Below, piece by piece: positions 13,854 to 22,579 of a DNA stretch of 64,000 nucleotides (positions within the stretch are counted from its first letter, which is position 1; each line of letters starts with the position of its first letter). Where the stretch lies: positions 1 through 64,000 of IMG/VR virus record IMGVR_UViG_3300008259_004660; one strand, 5' to 3'. The notes below the pieces were generated by a model. It was not told the DNA's origin, did no database searches, and saw nothing but the letters and a program-made list of their open reading frames with translations. This DNA is from a virus. A program made the position numbers and the translations under genes.

Positions 13854-14522
13854 ATGGAAATGAATGTTATCAATCAACCAGTTTTATCTTTGAATGCTTC
13901 TTGGCAAGCTATTGGCACCAAGACAGTTAAAGATGCTTTTATAGCAATGCTAGGTGGCGACGGCGGAAAAAATGCTCCTGCTGTCGCGATTGATATGGAA
14001 TTTGAAATAGATTCTGACGGCAGTGTTGATTGGAACAGCCCAACCAATACAAATCCAGTAACTTGGGATATTTGGAAAACACTTCCTATCCGTGAATATG
14101 ACCTTGCTATTCATACTGGTAACATGACACTTCGTGTACCAAGAGTAATAATTCAGCCAAACTATGGTAAAATGCCAATGGTTCAGCCCCGCCCTACTAA
14201 GGAAAGTATTCGCAAGCGTGACGGTGGAGTGTGCCAATACACTGGTAAACCACTTTCTTGGAAAGAAGGCAATGTAGATCATGTTATTCCACGTTCACAA
14301 GGTGGTAAAAATACTTTTGAGAATATGGTATGGTGCCACAGAGATATCAACAGTAAGAAGGCGGATAAAACACCAGAACAAGCTGGACTTAGACTCATTC
14401 GTAAACCTTATGCTCCAAAAAGTATTCCTGTTAGTGCAACAATAAACATTGCACATCATCCAAGTTGGATTCATTTCTTGGATAATGTCTCCGAAGTAAG
14501 AGGGTTTCAAATAGCATCTTGA
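13854..14522 (+). CDS. HNH endonuclease family protein
   Basis: 222 aa. The N-terminal domain ('VLSLNASWQAIGTKTVKDAF', 'LRVPRVIIQPNYGK') and the HNH core ('DGGVCQYTGKPLSWKEGNVDHVIPRSQGG', then 'FENMVWCHRDINSKKADKTPEQAGLRL') match a conserved bacterial and phage HNH family with Cys-x-Y-T-G-K in place of a full zinc knuckle. Catalytic His-His/Asn positions look intact. Unlike the intergenic homing type at 1294, this family is often a resident phage gene and may take part in DNA packaging, recombination or host DNA degradation. Its own promoter precedes it. Confidence 0.85.
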   Translation: MEMNVINQPVLSLNASWQAIGTKTVKDAFIAMLGGDGGKNAPAVAIDMEFEIDSDGSVDWNSPTNTNPVTWDIWKTLPIREYDLAIHTGNMTLRVPRVIIQPNYGKMPMVQPRPTKESIRKRDGGVCQYTGKPLSWKEGNVDHVIPRSQGGKNTFENMVWCHRDINSKKADKTPEQAGLRLIRKPYAPKSIPVSATINIAHHPSWIHFLDNVSEVRGFQIAS

Positions 14523-14547
14523 CAACAAAGTTGCCCCGAAGTATAGT
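14519..14547 (+). promoter_or_regulatory. Promoter overlapping the HNH stop codon
   Basis: TTGACA 14519-14524 contains the TGA stop 14520-14522. 17-nt spacer, TATAGT 14542-14547, ATG 12 nt later at 14560. Confidence 0.72.
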
Positions 14548-14559
14548 GGGCCATATTTT

Positions 14560-14922
14560 ATGGAATTCACATATCTATTAATTTTTTCTTTGTATGCAAT
14601 TTGTGGTTACTTGCTGCACAAGCAGGTAAAAATATTGCGTATGTTGAAAGAACAAGATATTACACATAAGAAATCCTTGGCAGAAGCAGGAAGTGCCATA
14701 ACAGAAACACTAAAAGTTGCATTTGATAATTTGAAGAAAAATTCAAATGATCATAACAAATTTAATACTAAAATCGTGGAACACAATTCTAGAATACACA
14801 GAGTAGAACAACATATAAGCAGAACTGCCAAAAATTTTGATAATAAAAAAGTTAAAGCCGATGATGAAGTCGCCTTCACACGCAGAAAAATAAAAGATGG
14901 AGATGAAAATGAAAACGAATAA
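14560..14922 (+). CDS. Membrane-anchored coiled-coil protein
   Basis: 120 aa. An N-terminal membrane helix (FTYLLIFSLYAICGYLLHK), then about 80 aa of heptad-like charged helix ('KSLAEAGSAITETLKVAFDNL', 'NKFNTKIVEHNSRIHRVEQHI') and an acidic tail. No family recognised. It may organise a membrane-proximal complex. Overlaps the next gene by 26 nt. Confidence 0.6.
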   Translation: MEFTYLLIFSLYAICGYLLHKQVKILRMLKEQDITHKKSLAEAGSAITETLKVAFDNLKKNSNDHNKFNTKIVEHNSRIHRVEQHISRTAKNFDNKKVKADDEVAFTRRKIKDGDENENE

Positions 14923-15124
14923 TGATGGTCCAAAAATGATGGAATTTGGAAAATTGGATATTGGTGGAAAATTTTATCTTTCCAACCCGTCCAACTTAAC
15001 CGAGAATGCCGCTTACACAAAAATGGCTACCCAAAAAGGAATTGATGGAAAATGGTCAAATGCCAAAAATGCACTGGGTCTTGTAACCTTCGTTCAATAT
15101 GATAAGCGCATTTGGAAAAAATGA
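14897..15124 (+). CDS. Small protein of unknown function
   Basis: 75 aa. The start could be 14897, 14903 or 14909 (three close ATGs). The body 'FGKLDIGGKFYLSNPSNLTENAAYTKM' and 'GLVTFVQYDKRIWKK' suggests a small beta-rich fold. Its stop overlaps the next ATG (ATGA), so it is coupled to the clamp-loader-like gene. Confidence 0.55.
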   Translation: MEMKMKTNNDGPKMMEFGKLDIGGKFYLSNPSNLTENAAYTKMATQKGIDGKWSNAKNALGLVTFVQYDKRIWKK

Positions 15125-15582
15125 AGAAAAAAGTAAAAGAAACAAAACCCAAAGTAAGATCATTGTTTGATCATGTGAATGAAATACGTGTGGGAAAAAA
15201 TCCTAAGTATTTTGAAACTCTTTCTGATGAAGATAAGAAGACTTGGTCGAATTATATGGTATGCAGAGTTCTGAGCATGCAAACCGATCTAATTGATGTA
15301 ATCAATGATTTACAGTATTATCAGGATAAATTGTCTCCAGAACAATTCTACAGACTGTGTATCGCTTCTACACCAAAAGGAAAAGGATATTTTCCATATA
15401 TAAAGAATTCTACAGAAAAATACAACAAGTCATTACTTACATTGATGTGCATTCACTTTCAAGATAGCACGCGAAATATTGTTGAATACATGAAACTCAT
15501 TCCCAGAGATGATGTACGAAGTATACTTAGAAAATACGGATATTCCGAAGATCAAATTGAAGAGATGATGGAAAAGGCTTGA
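15121..15582 (+). CDS. Putative DNA polymerase clamp-loader small subunit (T4 gp62-like)
   Basis: 153 aa from the ATG at 15121. An in-frame TTG lies earlier. The pattern 'SLFDHVNEIRVGKNPKYFETLSDEDKKTWSNYMVCRVLSM' then 'LSPEQFYRLCIASTPKGKGYFPYIK' follows the phage clamp-loader subunit A family, which caps the gp44-type AAA+ ring. No gp44 or sliding clamp lies in the window, so this rests on sequence pattern only. The TGA stop is inside the next -35 box. Confidence 0.6.
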   Translation: MKKKVKETKPKVRSLFDHVNEIRVGKNPKYFETLSDEDKKTWSNYMVCRVLSMQTDLIDVINDLQYYQDKLSPEQFYRLCIASTPKGKGYFPYIKNSTEKYNKSLLTLMCIHFQDSTRNIVEYMKLIPRDDVRSILRKYGYSEDQIEEMMEKA

Positions 15583-15606
15583 CCATTTCAAATCAAGTGG
15601 TATCTT
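15579..15606 (+). promoter_or_regulatory. Promoter overlapping a stop codon
   Basis: TTGACC 15579-15584 contains TGA 15580-15582. 16-nt spacer, TATCTT 15601-15606, ATG 8 nt later at 15615. Confidence 0.6.
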
Positions 15607-15614
15607 GAGAGATT

Positions 15615-16253
15615 ATGACGAACAAAAAAGTTATTGGTCTTAGCGGCGTGGCAAGAGCAGGTAAAGATACATTCGCTGGAATACTTGCTTCTAAACTACA
15701 ACAAGCTGGTAAATCAGTGAGACGAGTTGCTTTGGCCGAACCTCTAAAATATCAAGTGGATGATTTTCTTGTAAAGAATCTTGGTATCACCGCGTTTACA
15801 CCAGTAACTGAGCAAAAAACTCTTATTAGACCTATGCTTGTTTGGTATGGAGATGCACAAAGAAAATTGACTAATGGAAGATATTGGATTGACCTTGCAA
15901 AGAAAACTATTGAAGAATCCAATTATGACTATTACATTATCACTGATGTGCGCTATGATGCTTATGAGAAAGATGAGCTTTATTTTCTGAAGAACGAAGT
16001 GAATGGCATTTTGTGTCATATCAGCAAATACAAAACCGTTGATGAGACCCAAGACGGTTGCCGTCTTATTGAAAAGAAATTTGTACAACCAGCAAACGAC
16101 CATGAAGCTGAAAATGATCCAAGGATTAAACGCGCAGCTGATCACATTGTTGAGTGGCCAGACGAAGGTAAGATGAATGAAGTGGAGCTTTTAATGAATC
16201 CTACACTAAATGAATATGTTGATGAGTTTATTGAAAAATTTAAACTGATCTAG
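15615..16253 (+). CDS. Deoxynucleoside monophosphate kinase (T4 gp1-like)
   Basis: 212 aa. The P-loop 'GLSGVARAGKDTFAGILA' at residues 8-25 and the following 'VRRVALAEPLKYQVDDFL' and 'LVWYGDAQRK' match T4-type dNMP kinases, which phosphorylate dGMP, dTMP and modified dCMP for phage DNA synthesis. Near family length (T4 gp1 is 241 aa). Its TAG stop shares a CTAG tetramer with the stop of the convergent gene at 16250. Confidence 0.83.
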   Translation: MTNKKVIGLSGVARAGKDTFAGILASKLQQAGKSVRRVALAEPLKYQVDDFLVKNLGITAFTPVTEQKTLIRPMLVWYGDAQRKLTNGRYWIDLAKKTIEESNYDYYIITDVRYDAYEKDELYFLKNEVNGILCHISKYKTVDETQDGCRLIEKKFVQPANDHEAENDPRIKRAADHIVEWPDEGKMNEVELLMNPTLNEYVDEFIEKFKLI

Positions 16254-16696
16254 TCTTCATATTCCTCGTCGCTATCGTCATTATTATCATAATCATCTTT
16301 TGTCTCTTCTTCAAGTTCATTTTTTAGATTTACAAAATCTTCTTGAGTAAGTTCTAGTTCTGTGATTATGGCTGAAATTAAAAATGCCAATTCTTTTTTG
16401 CTGAAATTATTTTTCTTCAAAGCTTTTGAAATTTTTTTCGTCAATGCCAAAATCGTTTGCCGCTTATCTGAATCTTCTGTTTTGTAGATGATTCCCGGAA
16501 TTGGATTAGCTTTATCGTGCATGTTTGATATTTTAGAAAGCTCTTCTTCCAATAAAGTCTTGTATTCATTTTCATCTGACGCAATTTCCTTGATGAGCTT
16601 TTTGAGATCCTCGATGTCTTTTTTCTTCACAATTTTTGCCACCGTAAAAGTCTTCAAGACCCCAGTTTTTTGTAGAACATGTGTATATAGTTCCAT
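16250..16696 (-). CDS. Acidic protein of unknown function
   Basis: 148 aa. A mixed N-terminus (ELYTHVLQKTGVLKTFTVAK), a helical middle and a very acidic tail (DYDNNDDSDEEYED). An isolated minus-strand gene. ATATTTAT (minus strand, 16726-16719) lies 22 nt before the ATG, which would suit late expression. No family recognised. Confidence 0.6.
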   Translation of the reverse strand: MELYTHVLQKTGVLKTFTVAKIVKKKDIEDLKKLIKEIASDENEYKTLLEEELSKISNMHDKANPIPGIIYKTEDSDKRQTILALTKKISKALKKNNFSKKELAFLISAIITELELTQEDFVNLKNELEEETKDDYDNNDDSDEEYED

Positions 16697-16739
16697 AGTG
16701 TAAAATGCGTTGTTCTACATAAATATAAACTCAAATGAA

Positions 16740-16767
16740 TTGACACATCTCATTTTCCCCATATAGT
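16740..16767 (+). promoter_or_regulatory. Sigma70-like promoter of the nuclease gene
   Basis: TTGACA 16740-16745, 16-nt spacer, TATAGT 16762-16767. The ATG at 16777 follows after 9 nt, giving a predicted leader of only 2-3 nt. Confidence 0.75.
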
Positions 16768-16776
16768 ATTTCAATT

Positions 16777-17772
16777 ATGTCAACCGACCAAATTTCAACC
16801 AATCCAACTGAAGTTCTTCAAACAGAAGAACAAAAGAAACCAAAAACGGTAAGTTTTAGCCAATATGCTATGTGGTTGAAATGCCCACAACAATGGAAGC
16901 TATCATATATAGACAAATTAGCACCATACGAAGCAAGCATACATACTGTGTTTGGTACAGGTATACACGCAGCCCTTCAAGAGTATCTTAGGTTATTATA
17001 TACTGTAGGAACATCAGAAGCAGATGCATTGGATACATTTGCATTATTCAAGAAGGAGTATGAGGAAGGACTAAAAGAACTCAAGATTGCAAATGAAGAG
17101 CAGTTGAAGCTTGCTGAAGGCGAGTTAGACTCTCTTGGATTAATTACACCATCCACTGTATCAGAGTTTGAGCAAGATGGTAAAGTTATTCTTGATCACG
17201 TTTTGAGTTATGCACAGCGTAGTAAACATTTTCCAAGTAAGAAATATGAATTGGTAGGTATTGAGCTTCCTTTGGAAATTCCGTTGCGAAATGGAACTAT
17301 ACTTTATAAAGGATTTCTTGATATTGTATTTAGAGACAAAGATACAAAGAAGATTTTGATTCTTGATTTTAAAACCAGTACTAATGGTTGGAACAAATAT
17401 CAGAAAGCAGATAGAACAAAGATCGATCAATTACTTTTGTATAAGCGTTTTTATAATCAGATGTTCAAGGTTCCAATGTCTGACATAGAAGTTGAATTCT
17501 TTGTTGTCAAGAGAAAACTTTTAGAAAATGTTGAATTTCCACAACAGCGAATTCAAAGAATATCTCCTCCAGATGGAAAGATGAGTATGAAGGAAGTTGA
17601 AACTACTTTCCTAGATTTTATAAATAGTGGATTCACCAAAGAGGGTGAATATAATACTTCTGTGCCATTTCCTAAAAACCCCGGTAAAGCTCGCAAAAAT
17701 TGTAAATACTGTGTTTTTAAAACTCTTAAAAACGATAAAGGTGAGTTATACTGCAACGGTAAAGAGGGTTGA
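16777..17772 (+). CDS. Cas4/RecB-like PD-(D/E)XK nuclease with predicted Fe-S cluster
   Basis: 331 aa. Nuclease core: 'FGTGIHAALQEYLR' (His), 'LYKGFLDIVFRD' (Asp) and 'ILILDFKTSTNG' (D-x-K), the RecB/PDDEXK_1 motifs. Cys36 ('WLKCPQQW') together with Cys309, Cys312 and Cys326 at the C-terminus has the spacing of the 4Fe-4S cage of Cas4 and AddB. Such phage enzymes are exonucleases used in recombination or replication-fork processing. The first 25 aa are an unstructured extension. Its own promoter and near-leaderless start are clear. Confidence 0.85.
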   Translation: MSTDQISTNPTEVLQTEEQKKPKTVSFSQYAMWLKCPQQWKLSYIDKLAPYEASIHTVFGTGIHAALQEYLRLLYTVGTSEADALDTFALFKKEYEEGLKELKIANEEQLKLAEGELDSLGLITPSTVSEFEQDGKVILDHVLSYAQRSKHFPSKKYELVGIELPLEIPLRNGTILYKGFLDIVFRDKDTKKILILDFKTSTNGWNKYQKADRTKIDQLLLYKRFYNQMFKVPMSDIEVEFFVVKRKLLENVEFPQQRIQRISPPDGKMSMKEVETTFLDFINSGFTKEGEYNTSVPFPKNPGKARKNCKYCVFKTLKNDKGELYCNGKEG

Positions 17773-17849
17773 TATAAAAAACATAAATAGTTTTTATACA
17801 TCACAAAATCTGTTGTTCATATATATGTATATAGAAGAAAGGTATATAT

Positions 17850-18059
17850 ATGAAACTAAAATCAAATCACGAAACAAGCTTCACCAGCATTCATATCTTC
17901 AAAGACAAATATACGTCGTTTAAAGAGGCTGGAGTAAGCAGCGGCATGACACTGCAAAAACTAGTAAATCGTTGCGTCTATTTGTATACAAATGACCCAG
18001 AATTCAAAGCAAAGATTGATTCTACCAACGCTCTACAAGTTAGCGGTTCGGCATTTTAA
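17850..18059 (+). CDS. Small helical protein, possible ribbon-helix-helix
   Basis: 69 aa. 'TSFTSIHIFKDKYTSFKEAGVSSGMTLQKLVNRCVYLYTND' has a short strand then two helices, as in ribbon-helix-helix regulators, though the match is weak. GAAAGG lies 9 nt before the ATG. Could be a phage transcription regulator. Confidence 0.45.
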   Translation: MKLKSNHETSFTSIHIFKDKYTSFKEAGVSSGMTLQKLVNRCVYLYTNDPEFKAKIDSTNALQVSGSAF

Positions 18060-18063
18060 ATCA

Positions 18064-18091
18064 TTGACAAACATAAGATTTAAATCATAAT
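18064..18091 (+). promoter_or_regulatory. Promoter at the head of the glycosyltransferase array
   Basis: TTGACA 18064-18069, 16-nt spacer, CATAAT 18086-18091. AAGG precedes the ATG at 18104. Confidence 0.7.
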
Positions 18092-18103
18092 ACAAGGTTA
18101 TAT

Positions 18104-19579
18104 ATGGTAAATGGTTATATTCCTCAAAAGGACAGAAAGAAAATTATACTCCTATGCGATGACCTAAGAATGCATTCTGGTATTGCCACAATGGCAAGAG
18201 AGTTTGTAACAGGTCTAGCTGGTAAATACAACTGGGTTCAGTTGGCTGGTAGTATTCAACATCCCGAAAAGGGAAAGATAATGAATCTTGATAGTGCAGT
18301 CAATCAAATGGCTGGCATCAATGATGCATATGTGCGTTTATATCCAGTGGACGGTTATGGCAATCCTGAAATTCTGAACGAGGTCATTAATCTCGAAAAA
18401 CCAGATGGTTTAATTCATTTTACTGATCCAAGATTTTGGACATGGTTGTATCAAATGGAACGTGAACTTCGCCAACGTATGCCGATTGGATTTTACAGCA
18501 TCTGGGACGACTTGCCATATCCAATGTACAATCGGGCTTTCTATGAAAGCTGTGATTGGATTGGATGCATCAGCAAGCAAACGAAAAATATTATTGAGGG
18601 TGTACTCGGGACTGCACTAAACAATCCTACTACAGTAACATATGTTCCTCACGGAATTAATCCAAAAACATTTCGTCCACTCACAACCGATCAAGAGTTG
18701 AAGGAACTTGGTGTATTGAGAAAGCAGTTGTTCAAAAAAGATTATAACTTTGTATTGTTCTATAACAATAGAAACATTCGTCGTAAGCAAACATCAACAA
18801 TAATGCTGGCGTACAGAAATTTCTGCGATAGTCTTTCTCCAGAAGAAGCAAAGAAGTGTGTTCTCTTCATGCATACAAATACAGCAGACGAAGCGGGAAC
18901 AGATTTACCAGCATGCAAAACGGCATTTTGTCCAGATTATGATGTGATCTTTAGTACAGATAAGATCATGCCAGAAAGACTGAACCAGTATTATAACATT
19001 GCCGATGTTACAATCAATCTTTCAGACAATGAAGGATTTGGTTTAGGAACTGCTGAAAGCATTTCGGCTGGGACTCCAATCATCGTTACAGTAACTGGAG
19101 GATTGCAGGATCAGTGTGGGTTTACAGATGAGAATGGAAAGCCTGTTGAATTCAATCTTGATTGGGGTACAAATGCAGATGGTAGATACAAAAATCATGG
19201 CACTTGGGCAACTCCCATATTTCCGGGAGCAAGAATGGTTCAAGGTAGTATTCCCACGCCATATATTCTCGCTGATTATGCTCGTTGGGAAGACGCCGCT
19301 GTAGCTATGATGCATTGGTATGAAGTTGGTAGAGAAGCACGCAAGGCAAGAGGACTTAAAGGTCGCGAGTGGCTAATTGGACCAAATGGTTTGAGTGCTG
19401 AAAAAATGTGTGAAAACATGGCAGACGGTATCGATAGTATGCTCCGAAATTGGAAGGGTAGAGAAAAATTCAATATTCATCGCCATGATGAATTTGTTGG
19501 GCATAATATGCCAAATAAAAAGTTGGGATTCATTCTACCAAAAATTGATAGACAAGAAGCAAAGAACAAATTTAACTAA
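18104..19579 (+). CDS. GT4-type (GT-B) glycosyltransferase
   Basis: 491 aa. N-terminal 'ILLCDDLRMHSGIATMAREFV' is the acceptor-side Rossmann start. The C-terminal half has 'YVPHGINPKTFRP', 'VLFYNNRNIRRKQ' and the retaining GT4 E-x7-E block 'NEGFGLGTAESISAGTPIIV'. It transfers a sugar from a nucleotide donor. First gene of a long one-strand glycosyltransferase/methyltransferase array. A homologue-like second copy is at 19959. Confidence 0.85.
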   Translation: MVNGYIPQKDRKKIILLCDDLRMHSGIATMAREFVTGLAGKYNWVQLAGSIQHPEKGKIMNLDSAVNQMAGINDAYVRLYPVDGYGNPEILNEVINLEKPDGLIHFTDPRFWTWLYQMERELRQRMPIGFYSIWDDLPYPMYNRAFYESCDWIGCISKQTKNIIEGVLGTALNNPTTVTYVPHGINPKTFRPLTTDQELKELGVLRKQLFKKDYNFVLFYNNRNIRRKQTSTIMLAYRNFCDSLSPEEAKKCVLFMHTNTADEAGTDLPACKTAFCPDYDVIFSTDKIMPERLNQYYNIADVTINLSDNEGFGLGTAESISAGTPIIVTVTGGLQDQCGFTDENGKPVEFNLDWGTNADGRYKNHGTWATPIFPGARMVQGSIPTPYILADYARWEDAAVAMMHWYEVGREARKARGLKGREWLIGPNGLSAEKMCENMADGIDSMLRNWKGREKFNIHRHDEFVGHNMPNKKLGFILPKIDRQEAKNKFN

Positions 19580-19588
19580 TATAAACAT

Positions 19589-19939
19589 ATGGCTAAACCA
19601 TTAACAACAGATCAGGCAAAAGATAAGATTTATAACCTAACCAAGCGTCTATTTGAACTTGAAAAGGACAAGAAGGCAGAAATGAAAACATATGCCGAAG
19701 AAGATAGAGAGTTGAAAAATGAAATTGAAGATACATACGAAAAGCAAAAACAAAAAGCCATTAGTGACGATGCCGCAAAAGGTCGTGTGTATGAAGCAAC
19801 CGAGAAGCGCCTTGAAATTGCGAAAGAAAAAAAAGCTAAAGCGCAAGAATACAAGGACGAAATTGGTGATGTTGTAAGCGAAATCTTTGCAGTATTTGCA
19901 GAGCAGGATGATCAAAACACTACCGGAACAAATCCATAA
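19589..19939 (+). CDS. Coiled-coil protein of unknown function
   Basis: 116 aa, nearly all Lys/Glu-rich helix (KDKKAEMKTYAEEDRELKNE) with heptad character. It sits between two GT4 genes with 9-nt and 19-nt gaps. No enzyme motif. Perhaps a scaffold or a virion component. Confidence 0.6.
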   Translation: MAKPLTTDQAKDKIYNLTKRLFELEKDKKAEMKTYAEEDRELKNEIEDTYEKQKQKAISDDAAKGRVYEATEKRLEIAKEKKAKAQEYKDEIGDVVSEIFAVFAEQDDQNTTGTNP

Positions 19940-19958
19940 AATAAAAAAGGTTATATAA

Positions 19959-21257
19959 ATGAGTAACGAAATTAAACCAGTCTGTGTATTGCAGGGACCA
20001 GTTGCATCTCGCAGTGGATACGGCGACCACACTTTCCAAATTGCCACTGCATTGATCAATTGGGGCAAGTTCGATGTAAAGATTGTTCCTATGCGATGGG
20101 GAGTTTGTCCAAATACTATGTTGGAAGATGAAAATCGTCCAATGGTCAAGGAAGTAAAAAGCAAAATAGTCAGCAAACTTACTGAGCAACCTGATTTGTT
20201 TGTACAAGTTTCGATTCCAAACGAGTTCAGACCAATTGGAAAATATAATGTTGGTATAACTGCTGGTATCGAAAGCACGGTTCCGAAACCGGAATGGATT
20301 GAGGGATTGAACAGAATGAATCTCAACATTGTTCCTTCTTACTTTTCAAAAGATGTATTTGTAAAAGCTGCTTATGAAAAGAAATTAGATAATGGTGCGA
20401 TTGAAAAAATTTCTTTGAATAGACCCATTGAAGTTGCATTTGAAGGAGTGGATACAAATATTTACAAGAAAACATCAGAACCTTCTGAAGGAATTGACTC
20501 CGCATTAAATGCTGTGAAAGAAGATTTCTGTTTTCTGATGGTTGGGCATTGGCTACAAGGAGATATTGGTGCCGATAGAAAAGACATTGGAATGCTTGTA
20601 AAAGTATTCAGTGAAGTGTTCAAGAACAAGAAGAACAAGCCCGCACTTATATTGAAGAGCAGTGGAGCTACATTCTCCAAGATGGACAGAACGGAAATCT
20701 TGAAGAAGATACATGACATACGTCAAAATATGATGGGCGATCTTCCAAACATCTATTTGATTCATGGAGAACTTGATCCAATCGAATTAAACAGATTGTA
20801 TAATCATCCAAAAGTAAAAGCACATGTAAGCTTCACTCACGGCGAAGGATTTGGCAGACCTTTATTGGAGGCTACACTTAGTGGCAAGCCATTGCTAACA
20901 TCTGGATGGAGTGGGCATGTTGACTTTTTGCCGTCCGAGCTTTCTAATTTATTGCCGGGCAATATTGACCACGTTCCACCAAGTGCATGTAACGATTGGC
21001 TGATTAAGGAAGCAAAATGGTTCAACGTTAACTACAGTGTCGCTGCACAAAAATTGGAAGATATGTTTGAAAATTACATCAAATATGTTCCAAATGCTGA
21101 AAAGCTACGTGTTCAAAACGCTGAAAAGTTTACATTGGAAAATGGAAATAAGGTACTGATTGACATTTTGGATAAGAATCTTCCTTCATTTGAAAAGAAG
21201 GTGGCCATTACTCTTCCAAAGTTCAAAAAAGTTTCAGCACCAACGCCAGTTTCCTAA
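19959..21257 (+). CDS. GT4-type (GT-B) glycosyltransferase
   Basis: 432 aa. 'VCVLQGPVASRSGYGDHTFQIA' and 'VGITAGIESTVPKPEW' in the N-terminal domain, then 'SFTHGEGFGRPLLEATLSGK' (E-x7-E) and 'SGWSGHVDFL' in the donor domain. Predicted to retain donor stereochemistry. Preceded by AAAAAAGGTTATATAA, a start context also seen at 38535. Its TAA stop shares one base with the next ATG (TAATG). Confidence 0.85.
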   Translation: MSNEIKPVCVLQGPVASRSGYGDHTFQIATALINWGKFDVKIVPMRWGVCPNTMLEDENRPMVKEVKSKIVSKLTEQPDLFVQVSIPNEFRPIGKYNVGITAGIESTVPKPEWIEGLNRMNLNIVPSYFSKDVFVKAAYEKKLDNGAIEKISLNRPIEVAFEGVDTNIYKKTSEPSEGIDSALNAVKEDFCFLMVGHWLQGDIGADRKDIGMLVKVFSEVFKNKKNKPALILKSSGATFSKMDRTEILKKIHDIRQNMMGDLPNIYLIHGELDPIELNRLYNHPKVKAHVSFTHGEGFGRPLLEATLSGKPLLTSGWSGHVDFLPSELSNLLPGNIDHVPPSACNDWLIKEAKWFNVNYSVAAQKLEDMFENYIKYVPNAEKLRVQNAEKFTLENGNKVLIDILDKNLPSFEKKVAITLPKFKKVSAPTPVS

Positions 21258-21937
21258 TGAAAATCAGTTATCTTGTAACTTGTCATAACGAGACACTTGA
21301 GCTTCTTGAATTGATTGAGAAGCTCAAGAAGCATATTGATTCTGATGCACCAAATGATGAAGTTGTCATACTTGACGACTTTTCAACGAACGATGAAACA
21401 ATAAAGATATTAAACAAAGCAAGGTCATATGGGTTTACTGTTGTACAACATGCATTGAACAAAAATTTTGCTGAACACAAAAATTATGGCAGCAAAAGAT
21501 GTGTTGGTGATTACATCGTTCAAATAGACGCCGACGAATATCCGCATTCAACTCTTCTTTACAACATGAAAGAACTGCTTGAGGCAAATCCAATGGTTGA
21601 ATTGTATCGTGTTCCAAGAGTTAATATTGTAAGAGGAGCAACAGAACAAGACGCTAGAACATGGGGATGGAATATTTCCAAATTACTTGATTACGGAGAT
21701 CTTCCTATCATAAACTGGCATCACGGTGACTATCAATCAAGAATATATAAGAACAGCTTGAAAATTCAATGGCACAAACCTCTGCATGAAACAATTGTTG
21801 GTGCGGAATATGTATCTCAATTGCCAAAAGAAGTTGATTGGGCATTTATACACGACAAGACAATAGATCGTCAACGTGCGCAAAATATGTTTTATAATCA
21901 AAATTGGTCTGTAAAGGCCAATATGGGGCATGGATAA
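21257..21937 (+). CDS. GT2-type (GT-A) glycosyltransferase
   Basis: 226 aa. 'KISYLVTCHNETLELLELIEKL' start, 'EVVILDDFSTNDET' (nucleotide-binding Asp), and 'GDYIVQIDADEYP' (DxD metal motif). The His-rich later part ('NWHHGDYQSRIYK', 'WHKPLHETIVGA') resembles GT2 enzymes that modify lipids or surface glycans. Inverting chemistry expected. Confidence 0.85.
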   Translation: MKISYLVTCHNETLELLELIEKLKKHIDSDAPNDEVVILDDFSTNDETIKILNKARSYGFTVVQHALNKNFAEHKNYGSKRCVGDYIVQIDADEYPHSTLLYNMKELLEANPMVELYRVPRVNIVRGATEQDARTWGWNISKLLDYGDLPIINWHHGDYQSRIYKNSLKIQWHKPLHETIVGAEYVSQLPKEVDWAFIHDKTIDRQRAQNMFYNQNWSVKANMGHG

Positions 21938-21940
21938 TTT

Positions 21941-22579
21941 ATGAGCAAATTAACACAAATAGGACTGAATTGCGGAACAGACAAGGCGTATTGGCACAAA
22001 TATACTCCTTTTTACGAAAAATATGTTAGTAACTATGTAAATCCAAATCTACTAGAAATTGGAGTTGCCAATGGTGCGTCGTTGAAAATGTGGGAACAGT
22101 ATTTTGGTACATCAACGATTGTTGGTGTTGATATAATCGACAAACGTGGATTTGAAACTCAAAACATAAAGACACTGATTGCAGATCAGAGTAAACCAGA
22201 AGAACTATTGAAGTGTCTTGATATATGCAAAGAATACGAAATCATGGTTGATGATGGTAGTCACATCATCGGACATCAAATTTCTTCAATGGCCACTCTT
22301 TTTCCATATTTGAAATCGGGTGGAGTTTACTTTCTTGAAGATCTTCATACTTCTTTTTGGAAAAACGAAGAAGGAGTAAAGTATGCCAATCCAAATAAAG
22401 ATGCAGTAACTGCATATGATTTCTTATACAATATTTCAAACAATATTCAGTTTGAAACACCACATGCTACGGCAGAACAAATACAGTACATACGAGATAA
22501 TACCGTGCGTATAGAATTTTTCTCAAGAATGGAGAATGATTTTAATGATAGCGTGACGAGTGCCATTTTGAAGAAATGA
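21941..22579 (+). CDS. Class I SAM-dependent methyltransferase (macrocin/cephalosporin-hydroxylase-like)
   Basis: 212 aa. 'GTDKAYWHKYTPFYEKYVSN' then 'NLLEIGVANGASLKMWEQYF' (SAM motif I), 'IVGVDIIDKRGF' (motif II) and 'EIMVDDGSHIIGHQISSMATL' (metal-binding DDGSH). These define the sugar O-methyltransferase group typified by macrocin/demethylmacrocin methyltransferases. It probably methylates a sugar made or placed by neighbouring transferases. Confidence 0.78.
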   Translation: MSKLTQIGLNCGTDKAYWHKYTPFYEKYVSNYVNPNLLEIGVANGASLKMWEQYFGTSTIVGVDIIDKRGFETQNIKTLIADQSKPEELLKCLDICKEYEIMVDDGSHIIGHQISSMATLFPYLKSGGVYFLEDLHTSFWKNEEGVKYANPNKDAVTAYDFLYNISNNIQFETPHATAEQIQYIRDNTVRIEFFSRMENDFNDSVTSAILKK

